A DNA stretch of 64,000 nucleotides from Desulfobulbaceae bacterium BRH_c16a (GCA_000961725.1 LADS01000049.1:62001-126000); one strand, 5' to 3'. Shown: positions 1 to 8,816, counted from the first letter of the stretch. Numbers and translations are program-made. Notes: a model not told the origin generated them from the sequence alone.

Positions 1-1303
1 AACCCAGCATCGAGCACAAGGCATCGTTGACCCGCAGATACCTGCCCTCCAGACCGACGAGAGCTATTCCACTTGCCGCGCTGTCAAAGAGTGTCCGGAA
101 GCGATTTTCGCTGAGAGTCAAAGAGCTGTTCGCCCTCCGGCGATTTGCAGCATTGACGAGCAGCAGCGCGATAATGGAGGAAAGAGCGAAAAAACCTCCG
201 GCTACGCCCCAGACCAGATGTTTATATTGCGAGTAGAGAGTTACCGAAGTATTGATCACGATACTGCCGGCAGGCAGAGTTTCAGGATCGATGTTGAAAC
301 GCTGCAGCTGGAGAAAGTCGAACATAAAACGGTTCGGACTCTCCTTCACCACGGCAATCGATGCTGCCGGTTCGCCGGCGAGGATCCTTGTGGCCAGTTG
401 TGCCCCCAGCCTTCCCTGAAAATAGCCGCTCGCCAGTTTTCCGCCGGCAATGCCGTAACCCAGATGGAAATCCCAGAAAGAATAGAGGGGGGCTCCGCTT
501 ACCTCGGAAATCAGCGTGGCGCTCCGCCTGAAATCATAATAGTTGCCGGCCCGGTCGGTAGTGAAAGACAACCAGACGGCGATATCTCCCATATCGAGTC
601 GGCTTACTTCTGCCCGCACCTCATCCATGGTGTGGTTCTCAAGAAGAAGGACGTCCATCGGCCGGGAAAGTTTTTGTATCGCCTCGAGGAAAATCGGTTT
701 GTTGGTCGTGCCGGTCAGCGTCTGGTCACTGATCACCACAAACCGGGTAGCCTGGGGCTGAAGCTGCAAAGCAGCCTCAAGAGTAGCCGGCATATCGAAC
801 GCCTCAAGGACACCGGTGAATGTCGGCAGTCCTTCCAGCATGTCATCCTGAAAGCTGTTGACGCCGCAGAAAACCACCGGCTTCCCCGGGAACAGCCGAC
901 CATGATGTTTTCTGAGAAAGTTAAAGGCGAGGTCATCCGTTGCGACAATGACATCAATGTGGCTGTCCCTGAATTTCAGGGCGTAAAGGGCGGCAAGCCG
1001 ATCAAGATACTGCTCGGAAAAAATGCGTTTGGTATCCATGAACTCGTGGGCGATGTCGAGGACCATCCCCGATTCGGCCAACCCTTCACCTATGCCCTTG
1101 ACCAGACTGTCCGTCCATGACAGTCCGGCATGATAACTGTGCAGGACAAGCACCTTCCGGGGAGATTCCGCCACCCCGGCCAGGAGCGTTGAGGCCCGGA
1201 CAACCAGCAAAAAGAGAATAAACAGGACAACCGGTACCGGGCGGTGTCGCTGATGACCGGCGGATTGGCCGGGAGATTTTCTCGGGATGATACCTTCCGC
1301 CAT
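1..1303 (-). CDS. Sensor protein with ABC-type substrate-binding domain and PAS domain, 3' end cut by window edge
   Basis: The frame opens at ATG 1303 (MAEGIIPRKS) behind a GGGAG ribosome site and stays open to base 1, so only about 434 residues are visible. Residues 23-42 are a hydrophobic segment ending in a signal-peptide-like region. It is followed by a periplasmic domain of the uncharacterised ABC substrate-binding type (LVLHSYHAGLSWTDSLVKGI near the start, SFWDFHLGYGIAGGKLASGY later). A second membrane segment lies around residues 362-387. The last visible part (SENRFRTLFDSAASGIALVG) reads as the start of a PAS domain. Family knowledge suggests a membrane sensor whose missing C-terminus would be a histidine kinase, diguanylate cyclase or similar output; which one cannot be seen. 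A weak promoter (TTGGTA, 18-base spacer, GATAAT) lies at 1328-1357. The gene is divergent from nothing on this side and is read away from the ABC-F gene. Confidence 0.85.
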   Translation of the reverse strand, partial: MAEGIIPRKSPGQSAGHQRHRPVPVVLFILFLLVVRASTLLAGVAESPRKVLVLHSYHAGLSWTDSLVKGIGEGLAESGMVLDIAHEFMDTKRIFSEQYLDRLAALYALKFRDSHIDVIVATDDLAFNFLRKHHGRLFPGKPVVFCGVNSFQDDMLEGLPTFTGVLEAFDMPATLEAALQLQPQATRFVVISDQTLTGTTNKPIFLEAIQKLSRPMDVLLLENHTMDEVRAEVSRLDMGDIAVWLSFTTDRAGNYYDFRRSATLISEVSGAPLYSFWDFHLGYGIAGGKLASGYFQGRLGAQLATRILAGEPAASIAVVKESPNRFMFDFLQLQRFNIDPETLPAGSIVINTSVTLYSQYKHLVWGVAGGFFALSSIIALLLVNAANRRRANSSLTLSENRFRTLFDSAASGIALVGLEGRYLRVNDALCSMLG

Positions 1304-1474
1304 GCCGCTCCCTGCCCCTTCGTTGAGATTATCACCCTACTGGATTCGTTTTACCAATCCCTTAGTTGAATATATTCATAGGTGTTACCAAAAAGTTTAG
1401 CAGGCGACCGTCAACGCTGCAAGTCATGACAGCAATTTAATATTTTTATAACTGGGCTGTTCAGCACTTGGGCC

Positions 1475-3463
1475 TCAATTCATTCCAATATCCCCGTCGA
1501 TTTCATCGATCTTTTCCTGGGCCGTTTCCCATTTTGCATACCAGCGATCAAGCCGGCGCTTGCAGTCTTCGTAGTCTTTGCTCGTCGTTGCCCAATTGTT
1601 TTCGTCTTTGTAAAGCTCCGGGTCGGCCATAAGATTTTCCAGATCTTCTTTCTGTTTCTCGCAAATCTCAATCTGCTTTTCCGCCTCTTCCAGCTGTTTC
1701 AGCCAGGGACCGGCCCGCCGGCTGCGCTCCTGGCGCAGCTGGGCCTCAAGCCGCTTGCGCTCCTTGCGGCTTTCCTGGGAGTCGGCGGATTGGCCATTTG
1801 CCTTTATCGCAGCGGCGCGAGCGGTTTCAACCTCCAACTCCTTATCCTGCTCCCGCAGCGCCTCCTGCTTCAGCAGATATTCGGCGATGTTGCCTTCATA
1901 CAGGGTCAGCCGCCCCCCCTTCACCTCGAGGACCTTGTTGGCAAAGGAATCGAGAAAATAGCGGTTGTGGGAGACCACGACAATGGTCCCGTCATACTGG
2001 GCCATCGCCTCCTGCAAAACCTCCTGGGAACTCATATCGAGGTGGTTGGTCGGTTCGTCGAGGAGCATGCAGTTGGCCGGGATGGCAATCATCTTGGCCA
2101 GGGCCAGTCGGCTTTTTTCCCCACCCGACAGGACGGCGACTTTCTTGTCGACCTCTTCGCCGCGAAAAAGAAACGCGCCGAGCAGGGAGCGGGTCCGGGT
2201 GACGGTCATATCCTCGACCGCCAGATTCATAGTCTCGAGCACCGTCAGCTGCGGCGACAGCTCCTGCGCCTGATGCTGGCCGAAATAGGACATTTTGACT
2301 CCGGTTCCCAGCCGGATGCTGCCTGCGTCATAGGCGATCTGTCCGGCCAGGATCTTCAGAAAGGTCGATTTGCCGGCGCCGTTGACCCCGACCACGGCAA
2401 CTTTGTCGCCCCGGCCGAAAAGCAATTCCACATCGCTGAAAACCGGGACGCCGTCATAACTTTTACACAGGCCGTCTACCCGCAGCACATCCCTTCCGGA
2501 TGGAGGGGCAGGAGGAAAGGTGAATCTGATCTGCTGCTCGTCACCCGACAATTCGATCAGGTCGATCTTGTCGAGCTGCTTGACCCGGCTCTGGACCTGT
2601 CTGGCCTTGGTCGCCTTGGCCCTGAACCTTTCGACAAAGCGCATGGTTTGTTTGATCTTGGCCTGCTGGTTGTCGTAGGCGCCTTTCTCTATCGCCCGCC
2701 GCTCGGCTTTTTCCTTCAGATAGTAGGTATAATTGCCTTTATAGATGTCGATCCGGCCAAAGCTCAGTTCCCAGGTCTGCTCGGTGACTTTATCGAGAAA
2801 AGTACGGTCATGGGAGATGATGACCATGGCGCCCTGATAGTTTCGCAAAAACTGCTCCACCCAGGTGAGCGAGTCAAGATCGAGATGGTTGGTCGGTTCG
2901 TCAAGAAGCAGGAGCGACGGCGCTTCCAGCAGCATCTTGGCAAGTTTCAGCCGCATCTGCCAGCCGCCGGAAAATGCCGCCACCGGCTTGACCAGATCCT
3001 CACGCTTGAAACCTAAGCCCAGCAGAACTTTTTCGATTTTTCCGCTGATCGCATAGATGTCGCTGCCTTCGAGACGGTGCTGCAGTTCTCCCTGACGCTC
3101 GATGAGGAGCAGAAACTCCTCGGAATGCGGGTCGATGCCCTTCATCCGTTCGTGCAGCTGCGCCACTTCCTCCTGCATGGCAAGCAACGGGGCAAACGCC
3201 GTCTCCGCTTCCTCATAGAGGGACAGCTCGGAAAAAAGCTCGGTCGACTCCTGGGCCAGATAGCCGACGGTCCAGTATTTCGCCCTGCTGACCACCCCGT
3301 CATCGGTTGCCGCCACACCTGCCATAATCTTTAATAACGTGGTCTTCCCGGCGCCGTTCACCCCGACCAGACCGATACGATTGCCTGTGTATATTTGAAC
3401 CGAAATATCTTTAAACAGATGTTTTTCGCCGAAACGAACATCCAGATGATTAACAGACAACAT
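1475..3463 (-). CDS. ABC-F family ATPase (Uup/YheS-like), 662 aa
   Basis: Soluble protein with two ATP-binding cassettes and no membrane segments, the mark of ABC-F translation factors that act on ribosomes. Walker A motifs are GVNGAGKT (residues 34-41) and GVNGAGKST in the second half. The signatures are FSGGWQMRLKLAK and LSGGEKSRLALAK, each followed by LLDEPTNHLD. A charged linker lies between the cassettes and a coiled-coil C-terminus (about the last 110 residues) ends the protein. I chose ATG 3463 (MLSVNHLDVRF) because a GGGGAAG site sits eight bases upstream. A longer frame exists, but its extra 19 residues do not belong to the family. The start overlaps the stop of the upstream radical SAM gene by 14 bases, so the two are translationally coupled. 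The exact ABC-F subgroup is not certain. Confidence 0.93.
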   Translation of the reverse strand: MLSVNHLDVRFGEKHLFKDISVQIYTGNRIGLVGVNGAGKTTLLKIMAGVAATDDGVVSRAKYWTVGYLAQESTELFSELSLYEEAETAFAPLLAMQEEVAQLHERMKGIDPHSEEFLLLIERQGELQHRLEGSDIYAISGKIEKVLLGLGFKREDLVKPVAAFSGGWQMRLKLAKMLLEAPSLLLLDEPTNHLDLDSLTWVEQFLRNYQGAMVIISHDRTFLDKVTEQTWELSFGRIDIYKGNYTYYLKEKAERRAIEKGAYDNQQAKIKQTMRFVERFRAKATKARQVQSRVKQLDKIDLIELSGDEQQIRFTFPPAPPSGRDVLRVDGLCKSYDGVPVFSDVELLFGRGDKVAVVGVNGAGKSTFLKILAGQIAYDAGSIRLGTGVKMSYFGQHQAQELSPQLTVLETMNLAVEDMTVTRTRSLLGAFLFRGEEVDKKVAVLSGGEKSRLALAKMIAIPANCMLLDEPTNHLDMSSQEVLQEAMAQYDGTIVVVSHNRYFLDSFANKVLEVKGGRLTLYEGNIAEYLLKQEALREQDKELEVETARAAAIKANGQSADSQESRKERKRLEAQLRQERSRRAGPWLKQLEEAEKQIEICEKQKEDLENLMADPELYKDENNWATTSKDYEDCKRRLDRWYAKWETAQEKIDEIDGDIGMN

Positions 3464-4454
3464 AATGTATACTTCCCCGTTCGATATTTTTATCCGAGAC
3501 AATGGTAAAACGTCCGGCAAATCCGAGTTCTTCCAGTCTTCTGTAATTCTGTCTTCTCATCCCCATCACCGCCGACCGGTCCCGATGGGACACATGGAAG
3601 CACATATTTTCACCCGGTCCGAGACGGGCAAGTTGGTCGCGCATTTTTTTCAACCAGAGCCTTGCCAGCACCAGTTCGCCAAAGGCGGGATGAAATGGCC
3701 CGGCGACCAGATTTGCCGTCAGCAATGGCGAAGGCTGCAGCCCCATGCGAATCACCTTTATCCCTGCTTCGGTTAATTTCCTGTAGGCCCTGGCGGTAAG
3801 AGCGATAGCAGCGTTCAGGCTGAGCGGCCGATAGCGGTTCTGCAGGTAGAGCTGCTCAAGGCCCGACTCCTTCACCACCACTACCGGATAGAGCCGAACG
3901 AACTCGGGCCGCAGCCGAATCACCTCGTCAATGCCCTGCAGAAACGACTTCCTGGTCTCACCCGGCAGCCCCGGCATCAGCTGCACTCCCACTTTGATTC
4001 CCGCCTCCTGCAAGAGGGCAAGAGCCAGACGGCACTGAGAGGCGTCATGGCCACGCCGGTTTTGTTGCAGGACATGGTCGCTGAGAGACTGCACCCCCAG
4101 TTCGACCACCCCGACCCGGAATGCCTTCAGGAAGCGGCAAACCTCCGTATCAATGCAGTCCGGCCGGGTGGAAAGGCGGATGCAATCGACTCTGCGGTCA
4201 TCGAGATATGGCTGAACCACGGAAAGCATCGCCTCCTGCTCACCGGCCGGCAGGCAGGTAAAGGAGCCGCCGAAGAAAGCCACCTGTACCTCCGCATGAC
4301 CGGGACTGCGCGCCAGCCATTCGTCTATAATCCCGGTAATGGCAGGCGGGGCGTGATCGGCTCGTACACACCCCGATATTTTTTCCTGATTGCAGAACAG
4401 GCAGTGATGCGGACAGCCTCGATGCGGGATAAAGACAGGAATTACCAGTGCCAT
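3450..4454 (-). CDS. Radical SAM protein, Elp3-like, 334 aa
   Basis: The N-terminus holds the radical SAM cluster motif CxxxCxxC at C14, C18 and C21 (RGCPHHCLFC), which binds a [4Fe-4S] cluster and cleaves S-adenosylmethionine. Glycine-rich and strand motifs follow (VAFFGGSFTCLP, RLSTRPDCID, VELGVQSLSD, VGVQLMPGLPGET), giving the typical TIM-barrel pattern of the Elp3/YhcC/HemN superfamily. The residue order is closest to the short Elp3-like proteins of delta-proteobacteria. No acetyltransferase domain is present, so it is not a full elongator Elp3. Substrate unknown; tRNA modification is only a guess by family. It lies between rnc (5-base gap) and the ABC-F gene (14-base overlap), an RNA and translation-flavoured operon. 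Confidence 0.85.
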   Translation of the reverse strand: MALVIPVFIPHRGCPHHCLFCNQEKISGCVRADHAPPAITGIIDEWLARSPGHAEVQVAFFGGSFTCLPAGEQEAMLSVVQPYLDDRRVDCIRLSTRPDCIDTEVCRFLKAFRVGVVELGVQSLSDHVLQQNRRGHDASQCRLALALLQEAGIKVGVQLMPGLPGETRKSFLQGIDEVIRLRPEFVRLYPVVVVKESGLEQLYLQNRYRPLSLNAAIALTARAYRKLTEAGIKVIRMGLQPSPLLTANLVAGPFHPAFGELVLARLWLKKMRDQLARLGPGENMCFHVSHRDRSAVMGMRRQNYRRLEELGFAGRFTIVSDKNIERGSIHYVVC

Positions 4455-4459
4455 GCGGG

Positions 4460-5191
4460 TTAATTTTTTCCCTGATCCAAAACTGAGAGAGCGGCCGCCG
4501 CGGCTTTTTGTTCCGCTTCTTTTTTCGAGCCGGCCTGGCCGCTGCCGAGAACCTGATCCCTGAACCGGACGGAAATGGTGAAGACCTTTTGGTGCGACGG
4601 CCCATCTTCCCCCTCTATTTTATAGCTCGGCCCCTCATTGTATTTTTCCTGCAGCGCTTCCTGAAGACGGCTTTTGGCATCGGCAATCAGCAGCTCCTCT
4701 TTTTTCCCCTCAATGTCGGGAAGAAAAAAGCTCGTCACAAAATCGACGGCCGCCTGATACCCGCCATCCTCGAAAATCGCTCCGACCACCGCTTCATAGG
4801 CGCAGGAAAGAATCGATGCCTTGCTGCGCCCGTGGGAGCTTTCCTCACCTTTACCGAGTGCCAGATATCTGCCCAGATCGATTTCCCTTGCCATCTTGGC
4901 CAGATGCTGTTCATTCACCAGAGAGGAGCGCAGTCTGGTCAACTCGCCCTCGCGCAGTTTTGCGTAGCGGTGCAGGAGAATGTGGCCGATCACCAGATCG
5001 AGGACGGCATCCCCTAAGAACTCAAGTTTTTCATAATCGTTTCCGCCCTGTGCCTGCTCAAACGCATAGGAGGAATGGACAAGCGCAGTCTGCAGGAGAC
5101 GAAGATCGGTAAAACGATAGCCGATGGTCTTCTCCAGCTTGCTCAATTCTTCTTTGTTGATCCGCACCAGCGAATCAATATCCATACCCAT
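4460..5191 (-). CDS. rnc: Ribonuclease III, 243 aa
   Basis: Double-strand-specific endoribonuclease for rRNA processing and mRNA turnover in the cytoplasm. The RNase III signature NDYEKLEFLGDAVLDLVI gives the catalytic acidic residues, and a second acidic site lies at YEAVVGAIFEDGG. The C-terminal double-stranded RNA-binding domain begins at DAKSRLQEALQEKY and ends in GSKKEAEQKAAAAALSVL. Length is normal for the family. ATG 5191 (MGMDIDSL) has AAGGA upstream; ATG 5185 is a possible alternative. It is first in the minus-strand operon with the radical SAM and ABC-F genes and is divergent from tRNA-Cys. Confidence 0.96.
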   Translation of the reverse strand: MGMDIDSLVRINKEELSKLEKTIGYRFTDLRLLQTALVHSSYAFEQAQGGNDYEKLEFLGDAVLDLVIGHILLHRYAKLREGELTRLRSSLVNEQHLAKMAREIDLGRYLALGKGEESSHGRSKASILSCAYEAVVGAIFEDGGYQAAVDFVTSFFLPDIEGKKEELLIADAKSRLQEALQEKYNEGPSYKIEGEDGPSHQKVFTISVRFRDQVLGSGQAGSKKEAEQKAAAAALSVLDQGKN

Positions 5192-5206
5192 GATTTAATA
5201 TTTTCC

Positions 5207-5234
5207 TTGTCAATTTTTTCTGCTATGGTATAAA
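5207..5234 (+). promoter_or_regulatory. Predicted sigma-70 promoter of tRNA-Cys
   Basis: TTGTCA at 5207-5212 and TATAAA at 5229-5234 with a 16-base spacer, about 18 bases before the mature tRNA 5' end. Spacing and position fit a dedicated tRNA promoter. Confidence 0.7.
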
Positions 5235-5252
5235 AGTGTCCTCTAAACAGCT

Positions 5253-5328
5253 GGCGGCGTAGCCAAGTGGTCAAGGCAGTGGTCTGCAAAACCATTATTC
5301 ATCGGTTCGACTCCGATCGCCGCCTCCA
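5253..5328 (+). tRNA. tRNA-Cys (anticodon GCA), CCA encoded
   Basis: Seven-base acceptor stem GGCGGCG (5253-5259) pairs with CGCCGCC (5318-5324), followed by discriminator T and encoded CCA. The anticodon stem GTGGT/ACCAT closes loop CTGCAAA with anticodon GCA. The T arm is ATCGG-TTCGACT-CCGAT. It is a stand-alone gene with its own promoter and terminator. Confidence 0.97.
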
Positions 5329-5336
5329 GCAATTTG

Positions 5337-5379
5337 AAAGGGATTACAGATTATTAGAATCTGTAATCCCTTTTTTTTT
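5337..5379 (+). terminator. Rho-independent terminator of tRNA-Cys
   Basis: Perfect 13-base stem: 5340-5352 pairs with 5358-5370 around a five-base loop, followed by nine T residues at 5371-5379. It sits 12 bases after the tRNA. On the minus strand the T tract is weak, so it is mainly a plus-strand terminator. Confidence 0.95.
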
Positions 5380-5502
5380 CCCGTATACGTTTTCCCCGCG
5401 GTTCTTCGGCAGGTGGCTGTGCAAACTACGCCTGTAGATACCCGAAAATCCCGCTCAGGTCAAGGTCGGTTGGGGGCGGCAACGCCTCCCCCATTCATCT
5501 TT

Positions 5503-8001
5503 TTATTCGACTGGAATACCCCAGATTTCTTCGGAGTACTGCTTGATGGTACGATCGGTGGAAAATTTGCCCATCCTTGCGACATTGAGAATGGCCATGC
5601 GAGTCCAGTTTTCAGGATCGAGAAAGGCGTCGTTGACCCTTTTGTGGCAGTCGATATAGGATTCCAGGTCGAGGATAAGCAGATAGGGATCGTGCTTGTT
5701 CATCAGGCTGTCGACCAGTGGCTTGAACAGTCCCTTTTCGCCATTGCTGAAGGAGCCGTCCTCAATGCTTTCGATTACGTTTCTGACACCCTCATTGGCC
5801 TGACAGATCTGCCAGGGGGTGCGGCTGACATTTTTCCGCTCAAATTCGGCTTCCTCGGCAGTCATCCCGAAGATGAAAAAATTCTCCTCGCCGACTTCTT
5901 CGCGGATTTCGATATTGGCGCCATCCAATGTGCCTATGGTCAATGCCCCGTTCAGCGAAAACTTCATATTGCCGGTGCCTGAGGCTTCGGTACCGGCGGT
6001 GGAAATCTGCTCTGAAAGGTCGGCCGCCGGCATGATTATCTCCGCCTGCGAAACATTGTAGTTGGGCAGGAAGACCACCTTCAGGCGGTTTTTCACCCGG
6101 GGGTCTTTATTGATCACATCGGCGATCGAAGTGATCAGCTTGATGATCAGTTTTGCCCGCCAGTAGGATGGGGCCGCCTTACCGGCAAAAACGGCGGTAC
6201 GCGGTGCCATGTTGTCGGCGTCGCCATGGATGATCCGGTGGTAATGATGAATGAGGTGCAGGGCATTCAGCAGCTGCCGCTTATATTCATGGATCCGTTT
6301 TACCTGGATATCGAACATCGAGTGGGGGTCGACGTCGACGCGGCAATGCTTTTTGATGTATTCTGCCAGTTGAACTTTGTTGTTCAGTTTTATTTTGCGC
6401 CATTGGTCGCAAAAATCCTGATCGTCGGTATATTCCTCGAGACCGCGCAGCAGGTCGAGATTGGTAATCCAGCCCGAGCCGATACGACTGGAGATGAGGT
6501 CGGCCAGCCCCGGGTTGATGTCCAGGAGCCAGCGGCGCGGCGTTATGCCGTTGGTCTTTGAGTTGAACCGGTCGGGGAAGAACTCATGGAAGCCGGGAAA
6601 GACCCGGCTTTTGAGGAGATCGGAATGCAGTTCCGCCACCCCGTTGACGGAATGGCTGCCGATAATGGCCAGATGGGCCATCCTTACCATTCTCACCGGC
6701 CCTTCCTCGATAATGGAAAGATCGCGCAGCTTCTTCTCGTTGCCGGGGTATCGGAGGACCACCTCGTCGAGAAAGCGCTTGTTTATCTCGTAGATAATCT
6801 GCAGATGACGCGGCAGGACCCGGCCCATCATGTCGACCGTCCACCGTTCCAGGGCCTCGGGCATCAGCGTGTGATTGGTAAACCCGAAGGTGTCGACACA
6901 AATTTTCCAGGCCTCTTCCCAGCCCATCCCTTCAAGGTCGAGCAGCCATCGCATCAGCTCCGGAATGGCGATGGCCGGATGGGTATCGTTGAGCTGTACG
7001 GCAACCAGATCGGAAAATCTATCGAAGGTCGCGTGCTTTTTCTTGTACCGTCGCATGATATCCTGAAAGGTCGCGGCAACGAAAAAGTACTGCTGTTTGA
7101 GCCGCAGTTCCTGGCCGGCATAATTATGATCGGGAGGATAGAGGACCTTCGAAATGGTCTCGGAACTGACCTTGGATTCCACTGCCTTGATATAATCGCC
7201 GCGGCCGAAATCGGTAAGATCCAGCTCCCGCGAGGCATGGGCCGACCAGAGCCGCATATTGATGACGTGATCGTTTTTATAGCCCGGCACCATGATGTCG
7301 CTGGCTTTGGCCATGACATCCTTGGTATTGACCCATTTCGCCCGGTAATGGCCTTTTTCGTCAAGGTAGCCGGTGACATTGCCGAAAAACTGGATCTTGA
7401 AGATCGGCATCTGCCGCTCGAACTCCCAGGGCGTGCCGTTGCGCAGCCAGTTGTCGGGCCCCTCCACCTGATACCCATCGATCAGCTGCTGAAAAAACAA
7501 TCCGTATTCGTAGCGGATACCATAGCCGTACGCGGGAATCTTCAAGGTGGCGATGGAATCCATGAAACAGGCGGCCAAACGGCCCAACCCGCCGTTGCCG
7601 AGAGCGGCGTCCTCTTCCTGATTCCTGATCTCGGAGATTTCAAAACCAAGTTCCTCGACGGCCTGCTTGACGTCTTCAAGGATACCCAGATTGATCATGC
7701 TGCTGCCGAGCGACCTGCCGATGAGGAACTCGAGGGAAAGATAATAGACCCGTTTCTTCTCTTTTGCATAAAAGGTCTTCTGGGTCGAAATCCATTTCTG
7801 CACCATCAGATCGCGCATGGTATAGGCCAGGGCCTTATAGACATCCGGTGCGCCGGAACGTTCTGGATCACGCCCCTGAAAACTCATCAGATGATGAATG
7901 ATATTATCCTTGATGGTATTGACGGTTGATGACGAAGGGAGGCAAGGCAACGATTCCCCAGTTCTTTGTTTCTGTTTCTCAACTTGTTCCAACACCTTCA
8001 T
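5503..8001 (-). CDS. glgP: Glycogen/starch phosphorylase, 832 aa
   Basis: Cytoplasmic PLP enzyme that phosphorolyses alpha-1,4-glucans to glucose-1-phosphate. Family landmarks are LEFLIGRSL, ALGNGGLGRLAACFMDS, YGYGIRYEYGLFFQ, VQLNDTHPAIAIPELMR, the VKRIHEYKRQLLN block, and the PLP-lysine block TEASGTGNMKFSLNGALTIG. Length is close to the family norm of 800-850. ATG 8001 has GAGGAG about seven bases upstream. It is a single gene: the gap behind it holds no partner, and no other glycogen gene is visible in the window. A GC-rich imperfect hairpin after the stop (5470-5495) has no T tract, so no clear terminator is seen. Confidence 0.97.
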   Translation of the reverse strand: MKVLEQVEKQKQRTGESLPCLPSSSTVNTIKDNIIHHLMSFQGRDPERSGAPDVYKALAYTMRDLMVQKWISTQKTFYAKEKKRVYYLSLEFLIGRSLGSSMINLGILEDVKQAVEELGFEISEIRNQEEDAALGNGGLGRLAACFMDSIATLKIPAYGYGIRYEYGLFFQQLIDGYQVEGPDNWLRNGTPWEFERQMPIFKIQFFGNVTGYLDEKGHYRAKWVNTKDVMAKASDIMVPGYKNDHVINMRLWSAHASRELDLTDFGRGDYIKAVESKVSSETISKVLYPPDHNYAGQELRLKQQYFFVAATFQDIMRRYKKKHATFDRFSDLVAVQLNDTHPAIAIPELMRWLLDLEGMGWEEAWKICVDTFGFTNHTLMPEALERWTVDMMGRVLPRHLQIIYEINKRFLDEVVLRYPGNEKKLRDLSIIEEGPVRMVRMAHLAIIGSHSVNGVAELHSDLLKSRVFPGFHEFFPDRFNSKTNGITPRRWLLDINPGLADLISSRIGSGWITNLDLLRGLEEYTDDQDFCDQWRKIKLNNKVQLAEYIKKHCRVDVDPHSMFDIQVKRIHEYKRQLLNALHLIHHYHRIIHGDADNMAPRTAVFAGKAAPSYWRAKLIIKLITSIADVINKDPRVKNRLKVVFLPNYNVSQAEIIMPAADLSEQISTAGTEASGTGNMKFSLNGALTIGTLDGANIEIREEVGEENFFIFGMTAEEAEFERKNVSRTPWQICQANEGVRNVIESIEDGSFSNGEKGLFKPLVDSLMNKHDPYLLILDLESYIDCHKRVNDAFLDPENWTRMAILNVARMGKFSTDRTIKQYSEEIWGIPVE

Positions 8002-8099
8002 GATATACTCCTCGGGGAAATTTACCGACTATGAACAATCGTCCGGTCTGCAAGAACCGATTGGAAGTCTAAATTTTGTATGTAAAAAACGAATCCTTG

Positions 8100-8105
8100 A
8101 TTATA
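8100..8105 (-). promoter_or_regulatory. Possible -10 element of glgP
   Basis: Perfect TATAAT on the minus strand about 100 bases before the glgP start. The matching -35 region (TTACGC) is poor, so activation or another start cannot be excluded. Confidence 0.35.
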
Positions 8106-8234
8106 CACCAAACGGACTCACAGGCGTAAAAAAAGAATTTCTATTGTATGGCCTGTTTTTCGTCAGATTGGGAGCCGTCACGAAATAACCTTGGCCATGT
8201 TATTTTCGACGACAGCTTATCTGTGTCACCGGAT

Positions 8235-8248
8235 GTAACCGTTCACCA
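8235..8248 (+). repeat. Solo copy of the GTAACCGTTCACCA repeat
   Basis: Fourteen bases identical to 8647-8660, with a third, inverted and slightly diverged copy at 8765-8779. Confidence 0.6.
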
Positions 8249-8340
8249 AATTCAAAAATGACCAACAGAGCCCAGACACTCCAACACTCACGAAGATCTT
8301 GCGGCTTCTCGGCTTCGTGGTGCAAATCTGAAGACTTAAA

Positions 8341-8469
8341 GAGGCTCACGCGAAGGCGCGAAGACGCGAAAATGGCAGATTGAAAAACATCGAAAAGAGC
8401 AGACGGAAGTACCGAATCCGGCCTTTCAAATACGTAACTTCGCGCCTTCGCGCCTTCGCGTGAGACCTC
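8341..8469. repeat. 129-base foldback with 30-base arms
   Basis: The left arm at 8341-8370 (GAGGCTCACGCGAAGGCGCG then AAGACGCGAA) and the right arm at 8439-8469 are inverted copies differing at about two positions. Each arm contains a CGCGAAGG(C) tandem motif. The 68-base centre has no coding sense. It resembles small dispersed palindromic or MITE-like elements; no transposase is present. Confidence 0.75.
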
Positions 8470-8495
8470 AGTTATCACTAAATCAGTTGTTTCTT

Positions 8496-8520
8496 GCTGA
8501 AAGCTGATAGCTGAACGCTT
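8496..8520 (+). repeat. Heptamer tandem repeat (GCTGAWA-like)
   Basis: Three imperfect heptamers, GCTGAAA, GCTGATA, GCTGAAC, then GCTT. Similar AGCTGATAGCTGAACGCT strings are familiar as dispersed intergenic sequence in many bacterial genomes; that comparison is from memory. Confidence 0.55.
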
Positions 8521-8640
8521 ACCACCGGATTGCCTCCCGGCACTGGACAAATACCCGGAACAGATATATATATTTCACTGAAAAATACTCCACCCGCCAA
8601 CCTGGAGTTGACTATAAGCAGGATAGCGAAATTAGCCAGA

Positions 8641-8779
8641 GAGCAGGTAACCGTTCACCAGCACCCCATTTTCGTCCGATCAGGCCACCTCACATAGCCA
8701 ACTATCGGAGTCTCCCGATGGTCGCTTACCTGCTCGGCGGCCTGCTTGAACGAACCTGGAGCACTGGATGAACGGTTAC
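8641..8779. repeat. REPIN-like foldback with GTAACCGTTCA arms
   Basis: Outer arms GTAACCGTTCACCA (8647-8660) and TGGATGAACGGTTAC (8765-8779) are inverted. Nested inside are GAGCAGGTAA (8641-8650) against TTACCTGCTC (8726-8735), CAGGCC (8681-8686) against GGCCTG (8739-8744), and a central ATCGG/CCGAT hairpin. The nested symmetry suggests a folded mobile repeat or structured RNA. Confidence 0.6.
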
Positions 8780-8816
8780 AGTAACCGGCCACTGCCCTCA
8801 TTGGCCGTATTTTTTC

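Noticed and set aside
218..1120. Long plus-strand frame of 300 codons
   Set aside because: It is in register with and opposite to the sensor gene; the minus translation gives a recognisable periplasmic binding domain and PAS, the plus translation gives nothing.
1790..3016. 408-codon plus frame
   Set aside because: Mirror frame of the ABC-F gene, no motifs.
5470..5495. GC-rich hairpin after glgP as a terminator
   Set aside because: The stem is interrupted by a mismatch and is followed by AACCGACC instead of a T tract on the minus strand.
6586..7929. 447-codon plus frame
   Set aside because: Mirror frame of glycogen phosphorylase.
8200..8550. 116-codon minus frame
   Set aside because: Made of the foldback and heptamer repeats; no ribosome site or family pattern.
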